DNA of 64,000 bases, taken from Roseobacter sp. GAI101. GTDB taxonomy: Bacteria > Pseudomonadota > Alphaproteobacteria > Rhodobacterales > Rhodobacteraceae. The stretch spans positions 3,510,491 through 3,574,490 of the forward strand of contig NZ_DS999213.1 of assembly GCF_000156335.1 (NCBI RefSeq), given 5' to 3'. The notes beneath the pieces were generated by a model. It saw nothing but the letters and a program-made list of their open reading frames with translations, had not been told where the DNA came from and searched no databases. Positions 8,569 to 17,122 of this stretch are shown in pieces; position 1 is the first letter of the stretch, and every line of letters starts with the position of its first letter. Position numbers and translations under genes: made by a program.

Positions 8569-9389
8569 GACATTTCCTCGATCCATTTGTGCAACGCAGC
8601 GACGGCTTCGGGTTCATCCAGAAACGGGATGTGTCCGCGCCCGGGCACCCGGCCCACGATCATATCCGGGCGACGCCTTTCCATTTCTGCCAGGGTTTCT
8701 TCACTCAGCAGGTTGGAGTTCAGTCCCCGAATACAGGCGATCGGCAGCCCTGCAAGCGCATCGAAGAACGGCCAAAGATCGGGGGAAGGCGCGCTGAACG
8801 CCTTGGCGACCGCATCGCGCAGATGCTTGTCGTAGGTGATCGTCAGGCCGCTGTCGGTCTGGGTGTAATGCTTTACGGCTTCCTCCATCCAGCGGCTGTC
8901 GGGCACGCCTTCGAATTCGGGAAACACACGCGGCATGGCGGCTGCCGCTTCGGCGTGGGTCTTAGCGGCGGGGGTGCGGCCAATGTATTGCATGATGAAA
9001 TCCAGCCCCTGCGGGTCGATGTATGGCCCTACATCGTTGAAGGCGACGCCCAGCAACCGGTCTTTGGCCCCCATCGCCAGCCCCATCGCGTTCAACCCCC
9101 CGCGCGAAGTGCCAAGGATCGCGACCTTGTCCAGCCCCAGATGGGCCAGCAGTTCCAACGCATCACGGCATTCGACGGGCGGGGAATAATGCGACCAGTC
9201 GGGGTCGAAATCCGATTGCCCGCGCCCGCGGTAGTCCATCTTGATCAGCCGGTTGCCTGCCAGATGCGGCGTGACATAATCGAAATCGGCGGTGGTGCGG
9301 GTCAGACCGGCAAGGCACAGGATCGGTAAACCCGCACCTTCGTCAGTGTAATACAGGTTCAGCCCGTCGGAGGATGTGAAATGTGGCAT
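8565..9389 (-). CDS. Alpha/beta hydrolase
   Basis: A 274-residue alpha/beta hydrolase with a nucleophile elbow GTSRGG (S95), acid region near the RGLNSNLLS segment and a terminal His in GRGHIPFLDEP. It differs clearly from the PcaD-like and esterase-like proteins of the same operon, so the operon encodes three separate alpha/beta hydrolases. The start at 9389 gives a TGATG junction with the HAD gene; a reading frame extending 60 codons upstream lies inside the HAD gene and is not credible. The substrate is unknown. Confidence 0.82.
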   Translation of the reverse strand: MPHFTSSDGLNLYYTDEGAGLPILCLAGLTRTTADFDYVTPHLAGNRLIKMDYRGRGQSDFDPDWSHYSPPVECRDALELLAHLGLDKVAILGTSRGGLNAMGLAMGAKDRLLGVAFNDVGPYIDPQGLDFIMQYIGRTPAAKTHAEAAAAMPRVFPEFEGVPDSRWMEEAVKHYTQTDSGLTITYDKHLRDAVAKAFSAPSPDLWPFFDALAGLPIACIRGLNSNLLSEETLAEMERRRPDMIVGRVPGRGHIPFLDEPEAVAALHKWIEEMS

Positions 9390-10075
9390 CAGGCACCTGC
9401 CAGCGCTGGAATTTCGGTAAGCTCTTGCAGCGTATGGACGGGCGTCCACGGCAGACGGTCGGTGGGGTCGCCGCTGCGGTTCACCCATGCCGTGGTAAAG
9501 CCATATCCCGTGGCCGCAGCGGCGTCCCAACCGTTTGACGACACGAACAGAACCTCGTCCTTGGCACATCCGAAATGCTGGCCGACCAGATCATAGACCC
9601 GCGCATCGGGCTTGAAGATTCCCACGCTTTCCACTGACAACAGCGCATCCAGACTGCCCCCGATACCGGCGGACGTCACGGCACCCTCCAACATCTCGGG
9701 CGACCCGTTGGACAAGATCGCAGTGTTCAACCCGGCCTCTTTCAAGCTGCGCAGCATTGTGGGAACCTCGGGGAACGCCTGCAATTCCCAATACAGCGCC
9801 AGCAGGCGCGCGCGCAGTGCGGGATCGCCGTCATGTCCGGTCTTCTCAAGCGCCCAGTCCAGGGCGTTTTGCGTGACTTCCCAGAAATCGGCATGGGCGT
9901 GCGTGACGGCGCGCAGCCAGGAATATCCCAACTGCTTTTGACGCCAGTGGTCGGCCACCTGCGGCCAGCTGTCCTTGAGGGCGGCGAAATCCGGCTCGCT
10001 GGCGGCTTGGCGCGCGGCGGCGGCCACGTCAAACAGCGTCCCGTAAGCGTCAAAGACGCAGGTGGTGATCGGCAT
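9389..10075 (-). CDS. Haloacid dehalogenase type II family hydrolase
   Basis: A 228-residue HAD-superfamily protein and the first gene of the minus-strand operon. The nucleophile is D9 in FDAYGTLFD, motif II is LSNGS, motif III lies around SVESVGIFKPD and motif IV region reads FVSSNGWDAAAA, all matching (S)-2-haloacid dehalogenases. That class removes a halide from short 2-haloalkanoic acids to give 2-hydroxy acids; some members act on phosphates instead. The ATG at 10075 is preceded by GGGAGGG at good spacing. The real substrate is unknown. Confidence 0.82.
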   Translation of the reverse strand: MPITTCVFDAYGTLFDVAAAARQAASEPDFAALKDSWPQVADHWRQKQLGYSWLRAVTHAHADFWEVTQNALDWALEKTGHDGDPALRARLLALYWELQAFPEVPTMLRSLKEAGLNTAILSNGSPEMLEGAVTSAGIGGSLDALLSVESVGIFKPDARVYDLVGQHFGCAKDEVLFVSSNGWDAAAATGYGFTTAWVNRSGDPTDRLPWTPVHTLQELTEIPALAGA

Positions 10076-10261
10076 GGAACCCTCCCAATGGTTGCTGAGG
10101 GACAGATTGTCACGGGCAGCGGCAACAGAAAAGGCCGAAAAACTTGCAAGACGGGGGTTTACGCCAGCGTGCTGGCTTGAAACACTGCGCCGCGAACCTT
10201 GGAGCACCCGCGCAGATACGTGGCCTCTTTTTATTTATTCCCGAACATACTGGAGATTCTC

Positions 10262-10690
10262 ATGACGCAGGTTAAATCCGGCGATACCGTTGCAATTCAT
10301 TATACCGGCACATTGCTGGACGGCAGCACCTTTGACAGCTCTGACGGCCGCGAGCCTCTGGAGTTTGTGGTCGGCTCCGGCCAGATCATTCCCGGCCTTG
10401 ACGTGGCGCTGCCCGGCATGGAAGTCGGCGACAAGAAAGTCGTCAAGATTGGCAGCGAAGACGCCTATGGCCCGCTGAACCCGGAAATGCGCCAGGCCGT
10501 GCCACGCGAAGGCATCCCGGCCGATATCCCGCTTGAGATCGGTACGCAGTTGCAGATGCAAACGCCCGACGGCCAGGCCATGCCTGTCATGGTTGTCGAA
10601 GTAGACGACGCAACCGTGACGCTGGATGCCAACCACCCGCTGGCCGGCAAGGACCTTCAATTCGACATCGAGCTGATGAAAATCGCCTGA
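10262..10690 (+). CDS. FKBP-type peptidyl-prolyl isomerase, SlyD-like
   Basis: A 142-residue cytoplasmic FKBP that catalyses cis-trans isomerisation of prolyl bonds and helps protein folding. The FKBP domain is split by an inserted 'flap' domain (about 70-125) as in SlyD; VAIHYTGTLLDGSTFDSS and the FVVGSGQIIPGLD segment are diagnostic. It lacks the long His-rich tail of E. coli SlyD, so nickel handling is not supported. The start at 10262 is preceded by TGGAGATTCTC; a frame extending upstream has no good ribosome site. Confidence 0.88.
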   Translation: MTQVKSGDTVAIHYTGTLLDGSTFDSSDGREPLEFVVGSGQIIPGLDVALPGMEVGDKKVVKIGSEDAYGPLNPEMRQAVPREGIPADIPLEIGTQLQMQTPDGQAMPVMVVEVDDATVTLDANHPLAGKDLQFDIELMKIA

Positions 10691-10699
10691 TGCACCCAG

Positions 10700-10769
10700 C
10701 CAGTGCGGGGTTTCCCCGCGCTGGCCTACGGAAAATTCGAATTTTCCGAACCAGAGTTTTCGAAAACTC
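10700..10769 (+). terminator. Three consecutive palindromes after the FKBP gene
   Basis: A C/G-rich 11-bp stem with a TTT loop (10700-10724) is followed by a perfect 18-base palindrome GGAAAATTCGAATTTTCC (10730-10747) and a perfect 16-base palindrome GAGTTTTCGAAAACTC (10754-10769). The first is a likely intrinsic terminator or 3' stabiliser, although no T-run follows. The two AT-centred palindromes share a TTTTCGAAAA-like core. Confidence 0.55.
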
Positions 10770-10828
10770 CGGCGACGTCCGACAAGAAAGCGCTCGAATA
10801 GCGCGGCGCGGCGCAGTAAGCAGCGTTC

Positions 10829-11941
10829 ATGGACACTCAAAACACATTTGAAATCTTTCTTGTCGCCACACCGGGGCTCGAGGACATGCTGCTGGCCGAA
10901 GTCGTTGAAAAAGGCTTCGCCAATCCCACGCTATCGCCCGGTGGCATAGCGGTGCAGGGGGGCTGGTCCGAAGTCTGGCGCGCCAATCTGGAACTGCGCG
11001 GTGCCTCGCGTGTGTTGGCGCGGATCGGATCCTTCATGGCCTTCCATCTGGCGCAACTGGATAAACGCGCGCGCAAATTCCCGTGGGGCGATGTTTTGCG
11101 GGCCGATGTGCCCTTGCGTGTTCAGGTCACTACGAAATCATCCAAGATCTACCACGCCGGTGCCGCGACCCAGCGGATCGAGACCGCGTTGCGCGAAAGC
11201 CTGGGGGCTACACTCTCTCCCGACGCGGCGCTCGTCCTCAAGGTGCGCATCGACGACAACATGGTGACAATGAGCCTCGATACCTCGGGTGACTCCCTGC
11301 ACAAGCGGGGCCACAAGGAAGCCGTCGGCAAAGCGCCGATGCGCGAAACGTTGGCGTCCATGCTGCTGCGGCAGGCGGGCTACACCGGCACAGAAACGGT
11401 CATCGACCCCATGTGCGGTTCGGGCACTTTCGTGATTGAGGCGGCAGAGATCGCCATGGGTCTGAACCCGGGCCGCTCGCGCAGTTTCGCGTTTGAAAGC
11501 CTCGCCAGTTTTGATGCGCAGGTGTGGGAAGAACTGCGCACCAAACCTCCACAGGCGACCGACCTGCGGTTTTACGGCTCGGACCGCGATGCCGGTGCCA
11601 TCAGGATGAGCACGGCCAACGCCGAACGGGCAGGGGTCGCAGAAGCCGTGCATTTCGAAAACCACGCCGCGGGCGAGCTTACCCCGCCAGATGGCCCCCC
11701 CGGCCTTGTCATGGTAAACCCGCCTTACGGTGGTCGCATCGGCAATAAGAAACTACTCTACCCGCTCTACGGTACCTTGGGCCAAACGCTCCTGACCCGT
11801 TTCAAAGGATGGCGCGTCGGTCTTGTCACCTCAGAACCGCCCTTGGCAAAGGCCACAGGCCTGCCTTGGAAGCCGCAATGCCCTGCAATCGCCCACGGCG
11901 GCATGAAGGTCTGGTTCTACCAAACCCCGCCCTTGCGCTAA
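10829..11941 (+). CDS. THUMP-domain class I SAM-dependent RNA methyltransferase (RlmL/TrmN-like)
   Basis: A 370-residue RNA methyltransferase. An N-terminal THUMP RNA-binding domain (about 45-155) is followed by a Rossmann methyltransferase domain with SAM motif DPMCGSGTF and the catalytic NPPYGGR motif, the NPPY signature of N-methylating enzymes acting on guanine or adenine. E. coli RlmL makes m2G2445 in 23S rRNA; a tRNA guanine-N2 target is the alternative. It stands alone on the plus strand and converges on fabI. A G/C-rich dispersed repeat with a hairpin separates the two genes. Confidence 0.86.
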   Translation: MDTQNTFEIFLVATPGLEDMLLAEVVEKGFANPTLSPGGIAVQGGWSEVWRANLELRGASRVLARIGSFMAFHLAQLDKRARKFPWGDVLRADVPLRVQVTTKSSKIYHAGAATQRIETALRESLGATLSPDAALVLKVRIDDNMVTMSLDTSGDSLHKRGHKEAVGKAPMRETLASMLLRQAGYTGTETVIDPMCGSGTFVIEAAEIAMGLNPGRSRSFAFESLASFDAQVWEELRTKPPQATDLRFYGSDRDAGAIRMSTANAERAGVAEAVHFENHAAGELTPPDGPPGLVMVNPPYGGRIGNKKLLYPLYGTLGQTLLTRFKGWRVGLVTSEPPLAKATGLPWKPQCPAIAHGGMKVWFYQTPPLR

Positions 11942-11952
11942 ACTGACCTTCA

Positions 11953-11996
11953 TTCTCTGGCTCTGAAATATCCCGGGGTCCGGGGCAGCGCCCCGG
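11953..11996 (+). repeat. Dispersed gene-end repeat, copy A
   Basis: This copy begins TTCTCTGGCT, continues AAATATCCCGGGG and ends in a CCGGGGC/GCCCCGG hairpin (980-986 and 990-996 of this kilobase). Related copies lie at 27731-27786, 47161-47220 and 57119-57157. It sits between two convergent genes, a good place for a bidirectional terminator. Confidence 0.65.
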
Positions 11997-12009
11997 TCCG
12001 CGAGAAAAG

Positions 12010-12801
12010 TCAAAGATGCTCGGCCTGCGGCATGCCCAGCACATGGAAGCCGCCATCAACGCGAATAATCTCGCCCGTCGTGCAAGCCCCTGCATCCGAC
12101 GCAAGATAAACCGCCGTCCCGCCCACAGCCTCAAGCGTCGCGTTGGCACGCATCGGCGCGTTCTGGTCCGTATGCTTGTAGGTCTTGCGGGCCCCGCCAA
12201 TCGCGGCTCCGGCAAGGGTCTTCATCGGGCCGGGGCTGATCGCGTTGACGCGGATGCCTTCGGGGCCCAGATCATTCGCCAGATAGCGGGTCGCGGATTC
12301 CAGCGCCGCCTTGGCCACACCCATGACATTATAGTTGGGCACGACGCGGTTCGATCCCTGATAGGTCAGGGTGATCAAGGTGCCGCCATTATCCTTCATC
12401 AAAGGATACGCGCGACGGGCGATTTCGATGAACGAATACGCCGAGATATCGAGCGAATGTTTGAAATTCGCGCGTGAGGTGTTCAGGAAACGCCCCGTAA
12501 GTTCGGACTTGTCCGAAAATGCGATGGCATGGACCACGAAATCAATCGTGGGCCAACGCGCGCCAAGTTGATCGAATGCGGCATCCAGGGACGCATCATC
12601 GGTCACATCCACATCGACCATGAAATCCGACCCGACGCTTTCGGCCAGTGGTTTCAGGCGGGTGCCAAAGGCGTCGCCCTGATAGGTAAATGCCAGCTCC
12701 GCTCCGGCCTCGGCCATCGCTTTCGCGATGCCCCAGGCGATGGACCGTTCATTCGCGACACCCATGATCAGGCCGCGTTTTCCCTTAAGTAGATCTGACA
12801 T
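12010..12801 (-). CDS. fabI: Enoyl-[acyl-carrier-protein] reductase (NADH) FabI
   Basis: A 263-residue short-chain dehydrogenase-like enzyme that reduces trans-2-enoyl-ACP in the last step of each fatty-acid elongation cycle. It has the FabI cofactor loop GVANERSIAWGIA, Y147, and the catalytic pair Y157 and K164 in YNVMGVAK, with the ISPGPMKTLA substrate loop after it. Y147 and Y157 are spaced as in triclosan-sensitive FabI. It follows fabB by 9 bases and probably belongs to the fabA-fabB-fabI transcript. Confidence 0.95.
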   Translation of the reverse strand: MSDLLKGKRGLIMGVANERSIAWGIAKAMAEAGAELAFTYQGDAFGTRLKPLAESVGSDFMVDVDVTDDASLDAAFDQLGARWPTIDFVVHAIAFSDKSELTGRFLNTSRANFKHSLDISAYSFIEIARRAYPLMKDNGGTLITLTYQGSNRVVPNYNVMGVAKAALESATRYLANDLGPEGIRVNAISPGPMKTLAGAAIGGARKTYKHTDQNAPMRANATLEAVGGTAVYLASDAGACTTGEIIRVDGGFHVLGMPQAEHL

Positions 12802-12810
12802 CTGCTGCCC

Positions 12811-14040
12811 TTACTCTTTGAATTTGGAAAGGATCATCGACCCGTTGGTGCCGCCAAACCCGAATGAATTGGTCATCACGGAATCAAGCCCTGCGTCATC
12901 GACCCGCTCCAGCGCGATTTCGGACGGGTCCAGCTTGGGGTCCAGATCGACCACGTTGATGGATTTCGCGATAAAGTCATGCTTGAGCATCAGCAGGCAG
13001 AACACGGCCTCTAGGGCACCAGCGGCCCCTTGGGCATGGCCCGTCATGGATTTGGTCGAACTGACCGGCGGCGTTGTCCCCTGGCCAAAGACGCGGCGGA
13101 CGGCTTCGATCTCGCCGACGTCGCCCACGGGGGTCGAGGTGCCGTGCGCGTTGATATAGCCGACCTTGCGGCCCTCGGGCAGCGATTGCAGCGCCAGGCG
13201 CATGGCCCGTTCGCCGCCTTCGCCCGACGGGGCGACCATGTCGTGACCGTCGGATGTCGCGGCATATCCGGTGACTTCGGCATAAATTGTGGCACCGCGC
13301 GCTTTGGCGTGTTCCAGTTCCTCAAGCACCAGCATGCCGCCGCCGCCCGAGATGACGAACCCGTCGCGGTTGGCGTCAAAGGCGCGGCTCGCGGTTTCGG
13401 GGGCGTCGTTATATTTGCTGCTCATCGCGCCCATGGCGTCGAACAGGCAGGACAATGTCCAATCCAGTTCTTCGCCGCCGCCGGCAAACATCACGTCCTG
13501 TTTGCCCATCATGATCTGTTCGGCTGCGTTGCCGATGCAGTGCAGCGATGTGGAACAGGCGCTTGTGATGGAATAGTTGATACCTTTGATCTTGAACGCC
13601 GTGCTCAGGTTGGCACTGACGGTCGAGGACATGCATTTCGGCACGGCGAACGGCCCGATCCGCTTGGTCGCGCCGGTGTCACGCACCACGTTATGCGCGG
13701 TGAACAGGGCCGAAGTAGACGGCCCGCCCGATCCTGCGACAAGGCCGGTACGCGGGTTGCTGATCTGCTCTTCGGTCAGGCCGGCATCGGCAATGGCTTG
13801 GGCCATCGCGATATAGGCATAGGCCGCACCGCTGCCCATGAACCGCAGGGCGCGTTTGTCGATGTGGTCTGCAACGTCGATCTTGAGCGTGCCCGCGACG
13901 CGGCTGCGAAAGCCGTGTTCGGTCATTTCGGGGCTGGCGACGATGCCGCTGGTCCCGGCCTTGAGCGATGCAAGCACTTCTTCAGCGTTGTTTCCGATGG
14001 ATGAGACGATCCCCAACCCTGTGACGACGACGCGGCGCAT
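12811..14040 (-). CDS. fabB: Beta-ketoacyl-ACP synthase I FabB
   Basis: A 409-residue condensing enzyme that elongates acyl-ACP with malonyl-ACP and, with FabA, is needed for unsaturated fatty acids. The catalytic Cys is C162 in [10 protein letters not shown], with the His motifs [11 protein letters not shown] and GHAQGAAGA following. CSTS plus the FabA neighbour points to FabB rather than FabF. The ATG at 14040 is preceded by AAAGGAG; a 16-codon extension upstream lacks support. Confidence 0.95.
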   Translation of the reverse strand: MRRVVVTGLGIVSSIGNNAEEVLASLKAGTSGIVASPEMTEHGFRSRVAGTLKIDVADHIDKRALRFMGSGAAYAYIAMAQAIADAGLTEEQISNPRTGLVAGSGGPSTSALFTAHNVVRDTGATKRIGPFAVPKCMSSTVSANLSTAFKIKGINYSITSACSTSLHCIGNAAEQIMMGKQDVMFAGGGEELDWTLSCLFDAMGAMSSKYNDAPETASRAFDANRDGFVISGGGGMLVLEELEHAKARGATIYAEVTGYAATSDGHDMVAPSGEGGERAMRLALQSLPEGRKVGYINAHGTSTPVGDVGEIEAVRRVFGQGTTPPVSSTKSMTGHAQGAAGALEAVFCLLMLKHDFIAKSINVVDLDPKLDPSEIALERVDDAGLDSVMTNSFGFGGTNGSMILSKFKE

Positions 14041-14172
14041 GGGCAGCACTCCTTTGAAATTCCGGGGCTTCTGCCCTGTTTGCGGCACCGCCCCGACCCG
14101 TCAACAGGCCAAGGCAGCGCATTTATCTTCCGTTTGCCGCCAAAGGGGCGACAAATCAAGTCATCTGTCGGG

Positions 14173-14682
14173 TCAGCTTTCGCTCAGGGCGACCTTCATG
14201 TCCTTGACGATGTAGATCACTTCACCGTCGGCCTCGACGATGCCATCGGCGACGCCCATTGTCAGGCGGCGGGTCTGGATCGCCTTCGTGAAATCAATCT
14301 TGTAGGTCAGCATCTTGCGGTCGGGGCGGACCATGCCGGTCAATTTGACCTCTCCGACGCCCAAGGCATAGCCACGGCCCTGCCAGCCGCGCCAGCCCAG
14401 ATTAAAGCCGGTCAGCTGCCACAGGCCGTCAAGGCCCAGACAGCCCGGCATGATCGGGTTGCCGGGAAAGTGGCAGTCAAAGAACCACAGGTCGGGCGTG
14501 ATGTCGAATTCAGCCGTGATATGGCCTTTGCCATGGGCACCGCCATCGGCGGAAACGTCGGTGATCCGGTCCATCATCAGCATCGGCGGGGCAGGCAGCT
14601 GTGCATTGCCAGGGCCAAAAAGCTCGCCAGCGGCGCATTGCAACAAAGCTTCTTTGTCGAAACTGGTGGGATAATCGGCCAT
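14173..14682 (-). CDS. fabA: 3-hydroxydecanoyl-ACP dehydratase/isomerase FabA
   Basis: A 169-residue hot-dog-fold enzyme that dehydrates 3-hydroxydecanoyl-ACP and isomerises trans-2 to cis-3-decenoyl-ACP, the branch point to unsaturated fatty acids. The active-site His is H71 in [12 protein letters not shown] and the Asp is D85 in GLDGLWQL. The start at 14682 has AGGAG upstream; earlier in-frame codons run into the irr promoter. It is divergent from irr, with 160 bases between the two starts, so both promoters must share this gap. Confidence 0.95.
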   Translation of the reverse strand: MADYPTSFDKEALLQCAAGELFGPGNAQLPAPPMLMMDRITDVSADGGAHGKGHITAEFDITPDLWFFDCHFPGNPIMPGCLGLDGLWQLTGFNLGWRGWQGRGYALGVGEVKLTGMVRPDRKMLTYKIDFTKAIQTRRLTMGVADGIVEADGEVIYIVKDMKVALSES

Positions 14683-14786
14683 ATGTTCGCGGCTCCTGCT
14701 CGGTGTGTTCAAGGTCGAGCGAGGTCTAGCATTGTGGCCACCATTCCTGCAAGGGTGCTGGCATGACGGGCGTTTGGGGTTTCCAA

Positions 14787-14816
14787 TTGATAACCGTGCC
14801 GTTTGCGCTTTATATA
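14787..14816 (+). promoter_or_regulatory. Putative sigma-70 promoter of irr
   Basis: TTGATA (14787-14792) and TATATA (14811-14816) are separated by 18 bases, with the irr ATG 27 bases further on. The leader would be about 20 bases with a weak AAAGAG ribosome site. I did not find a convincing iron-control palindrome by eye. Confidence 0.5.
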
Positions 14817-14842
14817 AGGCAACTGAAGACAAAGAGTGTGTG

Positions 14843-15262
14843 ATGACCCAAGCGATGCAACAGATCAGTTCCAAGTGGCTTTCCAGGGCGGGCCTGCGTC
14901 CCACGCGCCAGCGCATGACGCTTGCGCAGCTGTTGGTCGGGGATGGTCAGCACCGTCATGTCACCGCCGAAAGCCTGTTTGATGCTGCAAAAGGGCAGGG
15001 GGAGGCCGTGTCTCTGGCCACCGTCTACAACACGTTGCGCGCCTTTTGCGATGCGGGTCTGATGCAGGAAGTCACGGTTGACGGCTCGAAAAGCTATTTC
15101 GACACCAATACGCACGACCACCCCCATTTCTATTGGGAGGACGAGGCGCGCCTGTCTGATGCGCCCTCTGACCAACTGGTGATTGCGCAATTGCCCGACG
15201 CCCCCGAAGGGGCCGAGATCGCGTCGGTCGACGTGGTCATCCGCCTGCGCCGGAAAAGCTGA
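14843..15262 (+). CDS. irr: Iron response regulator Irr (Fur family)
   Basis: A 139-residue Fur-superfamily transcription factor. The winged-helix DNA-binding half contains RPTRQRMTL and the recognition segment [13 protein letters not shown]. The dimerisation half contains [10 protein letters not shown], the His-rich motif characteristic of alphaproteobacterial Irr, instead of the CxxC pairs of Fur/Zur. Irr senses iron through haem status and controls haem and iron genes. There is no N-terminal GCPWHD-like haem motif, so rapid haem-induced degradation as in Bradyrhizobium is not indicated. The start at 14843 follows GTGTG; an upstream frame through the promoter is not credible. It is divergent from fabA. 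Confidence 0.9.
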   Translation: MTQAMQQISSKWLSRAGLRPTRQRMTLAQLLVGDGQHRHVTAESLFDAAKGQGEAVSLATVYNTLRAFCDAGLMQEVTVDGSKSYFDTNTHDHPHFYWEDEARLSDAPSDQLVIAQLPDAPEGAEIASVDVVIRLRRKS

Positions 15263-15350
15263 ACCCCAAGGCAGGTGTCCCGCTAAACCGCTGGACCACC
15301 GCCGTGACGCTGCTTAGGCTGGGGATAATATCCCTTGCGCGAGCGTTCCA

Positions 15351-16139
15351 ATGCACCCCCTGATTACCCAAGATCATATCGACAGCTACCAGCGTGACGG
15401 CGTTGTGCTGGTCAAAGGTCTGTTTGCCGACCATGTCGACACCCTGCGCGCAGGTGTTGCCCGCAACATGGAAACCCCCGGCCCCTATGCGTCGAACAAT
15501 GACAAGGCAGGCGAGACGGGTCGGTTTTTCGACGACTACTGCAACTGGGACCGGATACCGGAGTTTTCCGAGGTGATCCACGGGTCTGCTGCCGCACGGG
15601 TGGCTGCCGATCTGATGCAAAGCCGGACGGTGCAGTTGTTTCACGACCATGTGCTGGTCAAGGAACCGGGCACGTCCATGGCGACGCCGTGGCATCAGGA
15701 CGGACCGTACTATTTTGTCGAGGGGCAGCAAAACGTCAGCTTCTGGTCGCCGCTTGATCCGGTGACCGATGCGACGCTGCGCTGCGTGGCCGGATCACAT
15801 CTATGGGAAAAACCGGTGCTGCCCACACGCTGGGTCAAGGGCGATGCCTTCTTTGATCCTGCCCCCTACATGCCGGTCCCTGATCCCGATGCCGAAGGGA
15901 TGGATGTGCGGGAATGGCCGATGGAGCCGGGCGACGCCGTGGCCTTCAACTACGGCATTCTGCACGGTGCGCGTGGCAACCAATCTGCCGTGCGCCGCCG
16001 CGCTTTTTCGCTGCGGTTGCTGGGCGACGATGCGACCTACACGCAACGGCCCGGTCCTACGTCACCGCCATTTCCGGGGCATGACATGGTGCAGGGGCAA
16101 AAACTGCGGACCGACTGGTTTCCGATGTTGATTGGGTGA
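15351..16139 (+). CDS. Phytanoyl-CoA dioxygenase (PhyH) family protein
   Basis: A 262-residue Fe(II)/2-oxoglutarate-dependent oxygenase. The iron triad is visible as HxD in WHQDGPY (about 113-116) and a distal His in LHGARGN near 205; the 2-oxoglutarate-binding Arg is in RRRAFSLR. Family members hydroxylate lipids or small molecules, for example phytanoyl-CoA or ectoine. The sequence is not that of ectoine hydroxylase, and the substrate is unknown. It stands alone between irr and the parA gene. Confidence 0.82.
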   Translation: MHPLITQDHIDSYQRDGVVLVKGLFADHVDTLRAGVARNMETPGPYASNNDKAGETGRFFDDYCNWDRIPEFSEVIHGSAAARVAADLMQSRTVQLFHDHVLVKEPGTSMATPWHQDGPYYFVEGQQNVSFWSPLDPVTDATLRCVAGSHLWEKPVLPTRWVKGDAFFDPAPYMPVPDPDAEGMDVREWPMEPGDAVAFNYGILHGARGNQSAVRRRAFSLRLLGDDATYTQRPGPTSPPFPGHDMVQGQKLRTDWFPMLIG

Positions 16140-16236
16140 ACGGTCGTTGTGCAGGACGAAGCTGCCGTTTGAAGCAGATCTTTTTGCCCGCGAGCCACGG
16201 AAGTTGCGACTGGGAAGTTAATCGAGATGACTCTAT

Positions 16237-16257
16237 CGCTTTTCAATCTCAAAAGCG
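16237..16257. promoter_or_regulatory. Inverted repeat upstream of the orphan parA gene
   Basis: CGCTTTT (16237-16243) and AAAAGCG (16251-16257) are perfect inverted arms separated by 7 bases, 40 bases before the parA start. This is the usual size and place of a repressor operator, possibly for autoregulation by the ParA protein or a neighbour. No protein is known to bind it. Confidence 0.35.
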
Positions 16258-16296
16258 CTATGCTGCACCGCAGAAGGCTTTTTGGAGGCTTGGCAT

Positions 16297-16935
16297 ATGA
16301 CCGGTCAAATCATCTGCGTGGCGCAGCAGAAGGGTGGCGCGGGCAAGACAACGCTTGTGTCCAATTTAGCAATCGCGTTTCTGGCAGAAGGAAAACGTGT
16401 TGCCCTGCTAGACACGGACCCCCAAGGCAGTCTTGGAAAATGGCTGGATATTCGCGAAGAAACGCTTGGGGTGAATGCAAACCTCAGGTTCTCTACAGCG
16501 ACCGCCTACGGTATATCGCGTGCAATCCGAGAGGTCGGTGGTGAGGCCGATGTAATTCTGGTTGATACCCCGCCTAAAGCCGACAGTGATGTTCGCTGGG
16601 TCATGCGCGAGTCGAACATTGTGCTGGTGCCGGTCTCGGCCAGTCAGGCTGATGTCTGGGCAACACATGACCTTTTGGAATTGGCGGACCGGGCCGGGAA
16701 GCCAACGCATATTGTCATGAACCGTACCCGAGTTGGCACACGCGTCGGCGAACAAGTTGCCAAATCGGTGGCCGAACTTGAGGCAAAGCAGTTGCAGTCA
16801 TCACTGGCAAACAGAGTGATCTATGCAGAAGCGCTAGGAAGCGGTCTGGGTGTGATAGAAGCGAAAAAGACCGGTTCCGCCTCGGATGAAGTGCGTGCGC
16901 TCGCTAAAGAGGTGTCTGCCATTCTGGATTTGTAA
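16297..16935 (+). CDS. ParA-family ATPase (orphan)
   Basis: A 212-residue MinD/ParA-type ATPase. The deviant Walker A motif is QQKGGAGKTTL (signature Lys and catalytic K17), Walker A' is DTDPQGS and Walker B is ILVDTPP. Such proteins form ATP-dependent patterns on DNA or membranes to position plasmids, chromosomes or protein clusters. There is no N-terminal DNA-binding domain and no parB gene nearby, so this is not the main chromosome partition pair. The start at 16297 has GGAGG upstream. Its codon use looks more AT-rich than its neighbours, which hints at later acquisition. Confidence 0.85.
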   Translation: MTGQIICVAQQKGGAGKTTLVSNLAIAFLAEGKRVALLDTDPQGSLGKWLDIREETLGVNANLRFSTATAYGISRAIREVGGEADVILVDTPPKADSDVRWVMRESNIVLVPVSASQADVWATHDLLELADRAGKPTHIVMNRTRVGTRVGEQVAKSVAELEAKQLQSSLANRVIYAEALGSGLGVIEAKKTGSASDEVRALAKEVSAILDL

Positions 16936-17122
16936 GTTGGCATGCGTAATCGCATTTTAACCGACGTGCCATCACGCCGGTGAGGGTGGGCGGCAACGTA
17001 GGATAAATTGAGAATTGCATCCGAGGGGACCGGCACAACATCGTCCGCTCAGGGCTTGAACCGGAGATTGAGCGCTGTCTTCATTATTCGACCTCAGACG
17101 CCATAATCCCCAAATCAGCAGG

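Noticed and set aside
8569-8586. Earlier ATG for the threonine/serine dehydratase
   Set aside because: The ATG at 8568 overlaps the upstream stop as ATGA and gives the normal family start.
13030-14004. Plus-strand 324-codon frame opposite fabB
   Set aside because: It is a shadow of the fabB coding strand with no domain.
14820-14842. Possible iron-control box before irr
   Set aside because: No clear palindrome or match to known Irr or RirA sites by eye.
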